Assembly (NCBI GenBank): GCA_945869165.1
Contig: CAMBNY010000007.1
Span: 1 to 64,000, forward strand
Length of the DNA: 64,000 nucleotides
Direction of reading: 5' to 3'
Origin: Comamonas sp. lk
GTDB lineage: Bacteria > Pseudomonadota > Gammaproteobacteria > Burkholderiales > Burkholderiaceae_C
Shown: positions 25,030-33,909 of the stretch, in pieces
How positions within the stretch are numbered: the stretch's first letter is position 1
How the letters are laid out: every line of letters starts with the position of its first letter
Notes under the pieces: model-generated
The model's database searches: none
Seen by the model: the letters and a program-made list of their open reading frames with translations, nothing else
Told to the model about the DNA's origin: nothing
Translations under genes and position numbers: made by a program

Positions 25030-27975
25030 ATGTTTAAATTTTTGTCCTCCGAGCCCCTGCACCAGCCGCTCGATGCACCCACACCGGTCGATGAGACCAC
25101 CATCAAATGCACCACCTGCTATATGTGCGCCTGCCGCTGCGGCATACGCGTGCATTTGCGCGAAGGTGAAGACGGCCCCGAGGTGCGCTATATCGATGGC
25201 AACCCAAATCACCCGCTCAACCAAGGCGTGATTTGCGCCAAAGGCGCTTCGGGCATCATGAAACAAAAGTCGCCTGCGCGCTTGACGCAGCCCCTGCTGC
25301 GCAAAGCAGGCAGCGCACGCGGTGCTGCCGAGTTTGAAGCCATCAGCTGGGAGCGCGCCTACGAGCTCTTGACCACGCGCCTGGCGCATATCCGCGCCAC
25401 CGACCCCAAGAAATTTGCGCTGTTTACAGGCCGCGACCAAATGCAGGCGCTCACCGGTTTGTTCGCCCGCCAGTTTGGCACGCCCAACTATGCAGCGCAT
25501 GGCGGCTTTTGCTCGGTGAATATGGCGGCGGGCATGATTTACAGCGTGGGCGGCAGCTTTTGGGAATTTGGCGGGCCGGATCTGGAGCGCGCCAAAGTCT
25601 TTGTCATGATTGGCACAGCCGAAGACCACCACAGCAATCCCATGAAGATTGCGATCTCCAAATTCAAGCGCGACGGCGGGCGCTTTATCTCCATCAACCC
25701 GGTGCGCACCGGCTACTCGGCCATTGCGGACGAATGGATTCCTATCAAGCCCGGCACCGATGGCGCGCTCTTGATGGCGCTCTTGCATGAGCTGATTCGC
25801 ACCGACACGCTGGACCATGCCTTCTTAAAGCGCTTCACCAATGCACCGCAATTGGTCGTGCTAGACGAAGGCGCACGCGAAGGCTTGTTTGTCTTTGACC
25901 CCAACCCGGAAAAAGGCCCACCCGGCGATGGCCGCAACCCCCACAACAAACTGATTTTTGACAAGGCCAGCGGGCAAGTGCTCAACGCCTACCCCGAAGG
26001 CATTGCCGACGGCTGCGACCCGGCCCTAGAGGGGCACTACACGCTGAGCGATGGCACGCGGGTAGCGCCCTCGTTTCAGTTGCTGCGCGATCGTGTGGCT
26101 AGCTGCACGCCCAAGTGGGCCGCAGCGATTACCGGCATCGCCGCCGAGCGCATCGTGGCACTGGCGCAAGAGATGGGGCACGCGGCCCTCAAGCAAGCCT
26201 TTGAATTGCCCATCCCCTGGACCGATGCCTGGGGCAAGCTGCACCCCACTACGCAAGCGCGGCCCTTGGCTTTCCATGCCATGCGCGGCCTGGCGGCGCA
26301 TTCGAACGGCTTTCAAACCGTTCGCGCACTGGCCGTGCTGATGAGCGTGCTGGGCACTATCGATGCACCCGGGGGCTTTCGGCACAAAGCGCCCTACCCG
26401 CGCCACATCGTGCCTAATTACCGCGCCTTCAATTCGCCCGAGATGATCCAGCCCAACACGCCGCTCAACGCGGCGCCGCTGGGATTCCCGGCGCACCCCG
26501 ATGAGCTGGCCATCAACCCGGACGGCTCGCCCATACGCATCGACCACGCCTTCTCATGGGAGCACCCGCTGTCGGCGCACGGCATGATGCACAACGTGAT
26601 CACCAATGCGACGCGTGGCGACCCTTACCGCATCGACACGCTGCTCATGTTCATGGCCAATATGGCCTGGAACAGCACCATGAACACCATGGCGATTCGC
26701 GAGATGCTCAACCGCAAAGACGAGCAGGGCGAGTTCATGATTCCCTTTGTGGTGGTCTGCGATGCTTTCCAAAGCGAGACCGTGGCCTTTGCCGATTTGG
26801 TGCTACCCGACACCACGTATTTGGAGCGCCACGATGTGATGGGCATGCTGGACCGCCCTATCTCCGAGTTTGACGGCCCGGTCGATTCGGTGCGCGTGCC
26901 GGTGGTCAAGCCGCTGGGTGAGTGCAAACCTTTTCAGGAGGTGTTGATTGAGCTGGCGGGACGATTGAAGTTTCCTGCTTTCACCACGGCAGAAGGTGGG
27001 CGCAAGTTCACGGGCTATCCGGACTTTGTGGTGAACTTTCAGCCGCAACCTGGCATCGGTTTTTTAATGGGTTGGCGTGGCAAAAACGGGGACGAACATT
27101 TGCGCGGCGAGCCCAACCCCAAGCAGTGGGAAGCCTACGAACAAAACAACTGCGTGTTTCAGTACCACATGCCCGAAAGCATGCACTACATGCGCAACTG
27201 GAACCGCGAGTACCTGGACTTTGCCAAAGAAAAGGGCTGGCGCCAAAAGAACGATCCAGTGCAGTTGGCGATTTACTCCGACACGCTTCAATCCTTCCGC
27301 TTGGCTGCGCAAGGCAAAGCCGAAGGCCGCCAGCCGCCCGAGCATTTGCGCGAGCGCATAGACACCTATTTCGACCCGCTGCCCTTTTGGTATGCGCCCC
27401 TGGAAGACGCCGCCACCGACCTGGGCAGCTACCCGCTCAACGCCATCACCCAGCGGCCCATGGCCATGTACCACTCTTGGGATTCGCAAAACGCCTGGCT
27501 GCGCCAAATCCACAGCCACAACTACCTCAACGTGAATCCACGCACCGCACTGGCCGCAGGCATAGCGGATGGTGACTGGGCCTGGGTGGAAAGCCAATGG
27601 GGCAAAGTGCGCTGCATGGTGCGCCACAGCGAAGCGGTGGAACCCGGCACGGTCTGGACCTGGAATGCGATTGGCAAAGCAGACGGCGCCTGGCAGCTGG
27701 CACCCGGCTCGGACGAAGCGCGCAAAGGCTTTTTGCTCAACCACTTGATCTCCGAAGAACTTCCGATGCGCGGCACAGCCAGCGGCATGGTGAGCAATTC
27801 GGACCCGATTACCGGCCAAGCGGGTTGGTACGACGTGCGGGTGCGCATACGCCCGGCCTCGCCCGACGAAGCAGGCGAGACTTTTCCGCAAATGGACAGC
27901 ATGCCCAGCGTGCCCGGCGTGGTGGGCAAAGCGGCGCAGGTGCTGCGCTATTTCGCAGGAGGCAAAAAATCATGA
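25030..27975 (+). CDS. soeA: Sulfite dehydrogenase (quinone), molybdopterin catalytic subunit SoeA-like
   Basis: This 981-residue enzyme of the bis-molybdopterin guanine dinucleotide (DMSO reductase) family would oxidise sulfite to sulfate in the cytoplasm. The N-terminal [4Fe-4S] motif uses Cys30, Cys33, Cys37 and Cys69 (ending ICAKGASG). No twin-arginine signal is present, which fits a cytoplasm-facing enzyme of the SoeABC type rather than a periplasmic reductase. Later segments include FALFTGRDQMQALTGLFARQ and NPVRTGYSAIADEWIPIKPG. It is followed by ferredoxin-like and membrane-anchor subunits with overlapping or close spacing. Its position right after xsc-pta supports sulfite as substrate. 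Formate or tetrathionate substrates are less likely. Confidence 0.85.
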   Translation: MFKFLSSEPLHQPLDAPTPVDETTIKCTTCYMCACRCGIRVHLREGEDGPEVRYIDGNPNHPLNQGVICAKGASGIMKQKSPARLTQPLLRKAGSARGAAEFEAISWERAYELLTTRLAHIRATDPKKFALFTGRDQMQALTGLFARQFGTPNYAAHGGFCSVNMAAGMIYSVGGSFWEFGGPDLERAKVFVMIGTAEDHHSNPMKIAISKFKRDGGRFISINPVRTGYSAIADEWIPIKPGTDGALLMALLHELIRTDTLDHAFLKRFTNAPQLVVLDEGAREGLFVFDPNPEKGPPGDGRNPHNKLIFDKASGQVLNAYPEGIADGCDPALEGHYTLSDGTRVAPSFQLLRDRVASCTPKWAAAITGIAAERIVALAQEMGHAALKQAFELPIPWTDAWGKLHPTTQARPLAFHAMRGLAAHSNGFQTVRALAVLMSVLGTIDAPGGFRHKAPYPRHIVPNYRAFNSPEMIQPNTPLNAAPLGFPAHPDELAINPDGSPIRIDHAFSWEHPLSAHGMMHNVITNATRGDPYRIDTLLMFMANMAWNSTMNTMAIREMLNRKDEQGEFMIPFVVVCDAFQSETVAFADLVLPDTTYLERHDVMGMLDRPISEFDGPVDSVRVPVVKPLGECKPFQEVLIELAGRLKFPAFTTAEGGRKFTGYPDFVVNFQPQPGIGFLMGWRGKNGDEHLRGEPNPKQWEAYEQNNCVFQYHMPESMHYMRNWNREYLDFAKEKGWRQKNDPVQLAIYSDTLQSFRLAAQGKAEGRQPPEHLRERIDTYFDPLPFWYAPLEDAATDLGSYPLNAITQRPMAMYHSWDSQNAWLRQIHSHNYLNVNPRTALAAGIADGDWAWVESQWGKVRCMVRHSEAVEPGTVWTWNAIGKADGAWQLAPGSDEARKGFLLNHLISEELPMRGTASGMVSNSDPITGQAGWYDVRVRIRPASPDEAGETFPQMDSMPSVPGVVGKAAQVLRYFAGGKKS

Positions 27976-28742
27976 TCCAGTGGCTCAAAGAACTTTTGCA
28001 GTCGCAACTGACCGAAGGCGCAGGTGGTCCGGCGCAAGACACATCGCCGCCGGTGCGGGTGCGTGCGCGTCAGGGCGAAACCTTGGCCAAGCAACTGGCG
28101 TTGGTGATTGACCTGAATGTGTGCGTGGGCTGCCAGGCCTGTGTGACCTCCTGCAAACAGTGGAATACCTCGGGCAGTGCGGGGCCGCTGGGCGATTTGA
28201 ACGCCTATGGTGCTAACCCGACAGGTACGTTTTTCAACCGCGTGCAGACCTATGAGGCCGGTGAATTTCCCGCCACCGACACGATCCACTTTCCCAAAAG
28301 TTGCTTGCATTGCGAAGACCCGCCGTGCGTGCCGGTCTGCCCCACGGGCGCGAGCTACAAGCGCGCAGAGGACGGCATCGTGCTGGTGGATTACGACAAA
28401 TGCATTGGCTGCAAATACTGCGCCTGGGCTTGCCCCTACGGCGCGCGCGAATTGGATGAAGAGCGCCAGGTCATGACCAAGTGCACGCTGTGCGTAGACC
28501 GGGTGTACGACCCGCTGCTGCCCGAGGCGGACCGGCAGCCCGCGTGCGTGCAAGCCTGCCCGACCAATGCGCGTTTGTTTGGAGACATCAAAGACCCCGA
28601 GAGCGTGGTGAGCAGAGCCATTGCCGAGCGCGGCGGCTACCAACTGATGCCTGAGTGGGATACGCAACCGGCGAACCACTATTTGCCGCGCCGCATTACG
28701 GCGGCAGCTTCGTCGCCCACATTGCCTACGGGCAAGGAGTAA
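27972..28742 (+). CDS. soeB: Sulfite dehydrogenase iron-sulfur subunit SoeB-like
   Basis: This 256-residue electron-transfer subunit has four cysteine clusters for [4Fe-4S] centres: CVGCQACVTSC, CLHCEDPPCVPVCP, CIGCKYCAWACP and CTLCVD with ACVQACP. The pattern is that of DmsB/PhsB/SoeB proteins. It would pass electrons from SoeA to the membrane subunit. The ATG overlaps the soeA stop as ATGA, which fixes the start. An N-terminal extension of about 40 residues precedes the first cluster. Confidence 0.9.
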   Translation: MIQWLKELLQSQLTEGAGGPAQDTSPPVRVRARQGETLAKQLALVIDLNVCVGCQACVTSCKQWNTSGSAGPLGDLNAYGANPTGTFFNRVQTYEAGEFPATDTIHFPKSCLHCEDPPCVPVCPTGASYKRAEDGIVLVDYDKCIGCKYCAWACPYGARELDEERQVMTKCTLCVDRVYDPLLPEADRQPACVQACPTNARLFGDIKDPESVVSRAIAERGGYQLMPEWDTQPANHYLPRRITAAASSPTLPTGKE

Positions 28743-28747
28743 GCGCC

Positions 28748-29680
28748 ATGCATCCGGCTTTTTCTATTTTGTTTTTCACTACGCTTGCTGGTGCTGCACA
28801 AGGGCTGCTGGTCGCGCTGGCGCTGGCGCAGATCGCTGGCGTGGCGATGGACAGCAGCTTTTTGCTGCAAGCGATTGCGCTGGGCTTGGTGCTGTTGGTG
28901 GCGGGTTTGGCCTCCTCGTTTTTGCACCTGGGCCACAAGATGCGCGCCTGGCGCGCGGTGCTGATGTGGCGCACCTCCTGGATGTCGCGCGAGGTGATTG
29001 TGTTGCCAGCGTATATCGCATTGGCAGCGCTTTGGTGGCTGTCGCTCTACACAGGTGCGGACGGCGCGCTGGCACATGCACTGGCCTGGGCCATAGTGAT
29101 CGGCGCGCTCCTGCTGTGGTACTGCACCGCCATGATTTACGCCTGCCTGCGCTTTATCCAGGAATGGGCGCACTGGAGCACGGTGGCTAATTTCATCCTC
29201 ATCGGCTTGGCCTCTGGCACTGTGCTGACCTGCGCGCTGGCGACCTCGAGCGGGCAAGCTGACTTGCTGGACGCCTTGGCCCCCTGGGCCACTGCGGCTA
29301 CGTTCGTAGCGGCCATAGTGCGCTGGAGCAGTCTGCGCCGAAACAAAGGTTTGCGCCCTGCCTCCACACTGCAATCGGCCACCGGCATCCAGGCCAAGCG
29401 CCTGGTACAAAAATCCATGGGTATGTCCGCTGGCGCCTTCAACACCCGTGAGTTTTTTCACGGCACCAGCCAATTCGCTTTACGCAATGTGCGCTGGGCT
29501 TTTATCTTGGGCTTGTTCGTGCTGCCCTTGGGCCTGCAACTTTGCGCCCTGAGCAGCACCAGCGACTGGCCTTGGGCCTGGGCTGCATTGCTGCAAGCCC
29601 CCGCGCTGATCGCCGAGCGCTGGGTGTTTTTTGCACAGGCCAAACACCCACAAAATTTGTATTACCAGGTCGTGGGCTGA
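28748..29680 (+). CDS. soeC: Sulfite dehydrogenase membrane anchor subunit SoeC-like (DmsC family)
   Basis: This 310-residue integral membrane protein has a hydrophobicity pattern consistent with about eight transmembrane helices. It opens with MHPAFSILFFTTLAGAAQGL, and the conserved DmsC stretch FLHLGHKMRAWRAVLMWRTS follows. It anchors SoeAB to the inner face of the cytoplasmic membrane and passes electrons to quinone. The start at 28748 lies 5 bp after the soeB stop; longer in-frame starts would overlap soeB. It is the last gene of the rightward sulfonate cluster. Confidence 0.88.
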   Translation: MHPAFSILFFTTLAGAAQGLLVALALAQIAGVAMDSSFLLQAIALGLVLLVAGLASSFLHLGHKMRAWRAVLMWRTSWMSREVIVLPAYIALAALWWLSLYTGADGALAHALAWAIVIGALLLWYCTAMIYACLRFIQEWAHWSTVANFILIGLASGTVLTCALATSSGQADLLDALAPWATAATFVAAIVRWSSLRRNKGLRPASTLQSATGIQAKRLVQKSMGMSAGAFNTREFFHGTSQFALRNVRWAFILGLFVLPLGLQLCALSSTSDWPWAWAALLQAPALIAERWVFFAQAKHPQNLYYQVVG

Positions 29681-30319
29681 CGACCCTAGGCCACTGGCCG
29701 CTAGTGCGGGCCAGGATCTCAAAGAGGATCGGGTGCCCCAAGAGCTGCGCGCTCCATTGCTCGCACCAGACTGGCGCGACCAGCCGCGCAGCCAATCACT
29801 CGCCCCGTAGCCTGGTCCCGCGCAATCGCAGCAGAGGATACGCAGGACCGCCTCTGCGGTCCTACCACAAATCGGCTTGCTAACCCTCCAACTGGCCTTC
29901 ATCAAGTTGGGTTCAACGCTTGCAATGCTGGCTGCGGCAAAGCAGCCCATACATCAGTGTTATCCGGATCAAAACGAAATATTCATTTTGAATTTTTTTG
30001 TTAATTTTTTTATTATTTTTGTTAGAAATTTTTTTCATAGATTAAATATTTTCAACTTTATTTGTCTTTTTGATGACTATTACGTAATTGTTATGTATAA
30101 ACGCGCTCTTCGTGAAAATTGTCAAGAATTGAAAAAGTGTTTTTATTGTTGTTCGAAAAGCGACTAGGCAAGTAGCTAAACGACACCAGGACTTCGAAAA
30201 CTTTCAATTCCCATTGCATGAAGACAGTGCCAAGGTGCTGGCGGCAAAACGCAAACTGCCTGCCGAAACGCGGTCAGCACAGTGGTTTTGATCGACTCGA
30301 AACTGCGAAAGGTGTCCAA
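29681..30319. other. Long intergenic region with an extremely AT-rich core
   Basis: No credible gene was found. The first 200 bp have ordinary composition and include an 8-bp hairpin (AGGACCGC-CTCT-GCGGTCCT, 29844-29863) without a T-run. From about 29980 to 30170 the sequence is very AT-rich; positions 30001-30060 contain only 6 G or C. This contrasts with the GC-rich flanks and lies directly in front of the TpsA gene, so it probably holds its promoter and may be bound by a xenogeneic silencer. Confidence 0.6.
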
Positions 30320-33300
30320 ATGAATGCTCTAACGAAGCGTAGTAATGGCTGGATGAATGACCAGATTAGTAAGTCGGGCGTATTTGCGCTCAGTTCCCTA
30401 AGCAAGGTGATTACGCCACCTCGCCACCTTAGATCCCGGCGAATTGTGGTTTGCTTGATGATGCTTGCGACTGCACCCTGTGCATGGGCGCAGCTTACCG
30501 GCGGCCAGGTTAGCTCGGGCAGCGCCCAGATCGCCCAAACAGGGCAAACAAGTACCACCACAACGATCACCCAGTCCACAGAGACTGCCACCATTAATTG
30601 GAAAACGTTTAATGTGGGCGCTTCGGATGTCGTCAATTTTGTGCAGCCCTCGCGGCAATCGCTCACCATCAACCGGATTGCAGACACCAATGGGTCAACC
30701 ATCATGGGGCGCATCCATTCCAACGGACAGGTTTGGCTTATCAACCCCAATGGCGTGCTTTTTGGGAAAGGCGCCCAGGTCAATGTGGGCTCCATTCTGG
30801 CTGCCGCTTTGGCGGTGACCGATCCGCAAGGTGACCGGGCGGCTGGCAATTGGTCCATCAACGCCAGCGATGAGCGCATGGCTTCAGTCATAAACCAAGG
30901 TCAGATCCAGGCCGCGCAAGATGGCTACGTGGCACTGCTGGCGCATCGTGTGTCGAACACGGGGAGCATTACAGCGCCGTCAGGCACTGTCGCACTAGGC
31001 GGCGGAACTGCTATCAGCGTCCAATTCCAGAAGAACAAGCTGTTAGGCATAGAGGTGAATCAGCAGCAACTCGACGCCATGGTGAGCAATAGCGGACTCA
31101 TCAACGCAGACGGTGGCCAAGTGTTGCTCAGTGCCGGCACGCATGGCAGCCTGTTGGCGAGCGCGGTCAACAATGTGGGGCAGATACAGGCACGCACCGT
31201 ATCTATGCAACAAGGAAAAGTGGTCCTTTCGGCTGGCAAAAAAGCGGGGCAAGTCAAGATAAGTGGGTCCATTGACGTCTCGGCACCCACCACAGGGGAC
31301 GGTGGGGAAATAGAAATTTCAGCGGCCAAAGTGCAACTCAATGATGGCTGGCAGGCAAATTCCACTGCAGCCAATGGCCTTACGGGGGATCTTCGACTCA
31401 GTGCGGCGCAATGGACAGTGCAACGCCAGTCGAGCGATGTGGATAGCAACGCGATACGTGGAGAAGATGTGGGCAAGCTCCTTGCATCGAATAACTTGAC
31501 TTTGCGGACCGATCCGCTTGCGGACACCGCTGGCGACATCGCACTGAACGGCGCTGTGACATGGAATGCACCGACCACTTTGTCCTTGCAAGCTGCCGGG
31601 GACATCTATGTCAATGACGTCCTCACATCCAAGCATGCCAGCGGCACTTTGCGGCTGGCTTATGGCTTGGGCTCGAGTGACGGCGTCATCGCTGGAAAAC
31701 AAGCTGATTATTGGATTAGCGCACCCGTAAATATTCGGGCGGGTCAAAATTTCTACACGCAGCTAGGTGCCTCGGGCCCGGTGAAGGCCTTCACTGTGAT
31801 CACCGAGTTGGGCAAACAAGGCAGCACCACCGGTACCGATCTGCAAGGCATCAGCCAAGCTTCTGATAAGTTGGCGATGAACTACGTATTAGGCGCAGAC
31901 ATCGATGCGTCGGCCACCGTCAATTGGAGCAACGGGGCTGGCTTTAGGCCGCTGTTTACCGGCAATGCCGATACCGATACCTTTAGTTTTCAGGGTACCT
32001 TTGACGGGCTAGGGCATGTCATAAACGGCCTGGTTATAAAAAAACCAAAAGTCGGCGTGCAAGCCTTGTTTGCTTCTCTGGGACGCGCCGGCGTGATTCG
32101 AAACACCGGCCTGCGCAATATCGCGTATGACACCAATAACACCGGTGGCCTGGTGTTTAGAAATTATGGTGTGATACGCAATAGCTTTGTCGATGGCGGC
32201 TACCTCAAAGCAGGCGACAACTTCGATAACTTAAGTAACTTCATAGGTGGCTTAGTGGGGGATAACCAGGGCCAGATCATCGACTCGTACGCGAATGTCA
32301 ATGTAAGTATGCAAGACACGCTAGGCAACTTCCGCACTGAACCGCGGTATGTCTATCGCGCTGGAGGTCTGGTGGGAATTAATTCTGGAACCATCGTCAA
32401 TTCCTACGCAACAGGTGTTGTCCTGGTCTCCAATCGCACCGTCACAACAAACGGCGTAGTAAGCCCCGTGGTTTACGGCGGTGGTCTGGTGGGATCGAAT
32501 GTATTTGATGCCGAAATCAGCGGCTCCGGTATTCGGTCGAGCTATTGGATCGCACCCACTAGCGATCATGTAGCGGCGACGGGACCCGGCTGGCAAGAGG
32601 TCAGTCGTGCCGTCGGCGTGCAAAATACCCCGAGCCCACAGCCGGATTCGGCATACACACTGAGCGCGGCACAGGCCAGCCAAGCCAGTACCTTTGCCAA
32701 CTGGGATATCGACCGTAGCTGGTTGCTGTATGAAGGTCAGGGCAGACCTTACTTGCGTGCCTTTATGACGCCCTTGTACGTGCAGGTATCTAACGTTGCG
32801 CAAAAGGTGTATGACGGCAGCCGCTTTATCGATGTCGCATCTAGCACCATGCCCCAAGGGCTCACCAAAAGCTTTGGCGGCGTGTTGGTTGCCGCATTGC
32901 AGGACAAAAATGCTGGCAATCAAAAAGTGATTGCTAGCGGTTTGTATTCAGACCAATGGGGCTACCAAGTCCGCTATGAATTCGACAATCCGACGGTCCT
33001 GGTAAGCAAAGCGAACTTGGAAGTGCGCGGCATCACCGGTGTCGATAAATCCTATGACAGCACTAACCGGGCATCGCTCAACACCTCCGCCATGACGATA
33101 AATGGCTTGGTTGCGGGGGATGATGTTTCCGTTGGAGTCACTGGGAGATTTCAGTCCAAGGACGCGGGCATTGGAAAACAGGTCTTGATCGATGGCCAAT
33201 TGTCAGGTGCGGATCGCAATAACTATGCGCTTGTGCTTCAAGCGCAGACTGTGGCGGACATCGAGAAGGCCAGTTTGCGCTATGTCGCGAACCCTTCAGA

Positions 33301-33820
33301 TTTGCGTATTGGCGATAGCCTGGAAAAGTTAACTGGCGTCGTAGTGGGCTTCGTCGGAGATGACTCGCAGACGACAACTGCACGCGGCGTCATACATTGG
33401 AAGTCCAATGCAGACTCGAGTTTGAAACCGGGTGTATTTGGAGTGTTTGGCTCTGGGCTTGCGTTTGACAACTACGTACTGTCTCAAGCCTCGTCCAACG
33501 AACACGCTTTGCGTATCTCGGCTTTTGAGACCTCAGCAACAGCGCAAAGGACGGTGACCCGTATTGCGCAAGATCACTTCAAAAGCGGGTCAACCTTGAC
33601 TTCAAATGCGATTGGTTCAACGAAGCGCACGGCAGATTCAGATGACATGGCGCCAAATAGCTTGAACGTCTTTGCCGCATCGCGCGTAGATTCCTCTAGC
33701 GCCACTCGCCCTGCGCCAAGTCGCGCGATAAGCAATAGCACGTGCATCCCTGTAACGCAAAGCCGGTCTGATTCGGTGCGAATTAGCTGTCAACCACTGG
33801 GTCCAACTGGCAGCAAGTGA
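30320..33820 (+). CDS. Two-partner secretion exoprotein (TpsA), filamentous haemagglutinin/HMW1-like
   Basis: This 1166-residue secreted adhesin-like protein has an extended signal peptide of about 57 residues ending AWA|Q. The TPS secretion domain (about 58-300) contains ATINWKTFNVGASDVVNFVQ and the NPNGVLFGKG hallmark near 142-151. Three GLUG-type repeats (GGLVGDNQG, GGLVGINSG, GGGLVGSN) lie near 640-725. Two YDG/MBG-like units (KVYDGSR, KSYDSTN) follow near 830-1010. The mature protein has only two cysteines, Cys1142 and Cys1157, in the last 25 residues. The start at 30320 was chosen for the signal peptide. The partner transporter gene follows at once. The ligand or host is unknown. Confidence 0.9.
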   Translation: MNALTKRSNGWMNDQISKSGVFALSSLSKVITPPRHLRSRRIVVCLMMLATAPCAWAQLTGGQVSSGSAQIAQTGQTSTTTTITQSTETATINWKTFNVGASDVVNFVQPSRQSLTINRIADTNGSTIMGRIHSNGQVWLINPNGVLFGKGAQVNVGSILAAALAVTDPQGDRAAGNWSINASDERMASVINQGQIQAAQDGYVALLAHRVSNTGSITAPSGTVALGGGTAISVQFQKNKLLGIEVNQQQLDAMVSNSGLINADGGQVLLSAGTHGSLLASAVNNVGQIQARTVSMQQGKVVLSAGKKAGQVKISGSIDVSAPTTGDGGEIEISAAKVQLNDGWQANSTAANGLTGDLRLSAAQWTVQRQSSDVDSNAIRGEDVGKLLASNNLTLRTDPLADTAGDIALNGAVTWNAPTTLSLQAAGDIYVNDVLTSKHASGTLRLAYGLGSSDGVIAGKQADYWISAPVNIRAGQNFYTQLGASGPVKAFTVITELGKQGSTTGTDLQGISQASDKLAMNYVLGADIDASATVNWSNGAGFRPLFTGNADTDTFSFQGTFDGLGHVINGLVIKKPKVGVQALFASLGRAGVIRNTGLRNIAYDTNNTGGLVFRNYGVIRNSFVDGGYLKAGDNFDNLSNFIGGLVGDNQGQIIDSYANVNVSMQDTLGNFRTEPRYVYRAGGLVGINSGTIVNSYATGVVLVSNRTVTTNGVVSPVVYGGGLVGSNVFDAEISGSGIRSSYWIAPTSDHVAATGPGWQEVSRAVGVQNTPSPQPDSAYTLSAAQASQASTFANWDIDRSWLLYEGQGRPYLRAFMTPLYVQVSNVAQKVYDGSRFIDVASSTMPQGLTKSFGGVLVAALQDKNAGNQKVIASGLYSDQWGYQVRYEFDNPTVLVSKANLEVRGITGVDKSYDSTNRASLNTSAMTINGLVAGDDVSVGVTGRFQSKDAGIGKQVLIDGQLSGADRNNYALVLQAQTVADIEKASLRYVANPSDLRIGDSLEKLTGVVVGFVGDDSQTTTARGVIHWKSNADSSLKPGVFGVFGSGLAFDNYVLSQASSNEHALRISAFETSATAQRTVTRIAQDHFKSGSTLTSNAIGSTKRTADSDDMAPNSLNVFAASRVDSSSATRPAPSRAISNSTCIPVTQSRSDSVRISCQPLGPTGSK

Positions 33821-33909
33821 CGCTGCGTTCAGCTTGGCAGGGCGACATCGTCGCCTTGCTTTGCGAGCGCGTGATCCTTCGGTTAGCAAACTATTTTTCA
33901 TTGATTTAT

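Noticed and set aside
24826-28679. Long antisense open frames opposite soeA and soeB
   Set aside because: No motif or ribosome site; the forward strand carries full-length conserved genes.
29844-29863. Perfect 8-bp hairpin after soeC
   Set aside because: No T-run follows, so it was not called as a terminator; it is noted only in the intergenic entry.
29877-30167. A 96-codon open frame in the AT-rich intergenic stretch
   Set aside because: Its translation is a Phe/Ile-rich product of the poly-T sequence, and no ribosome site is present.
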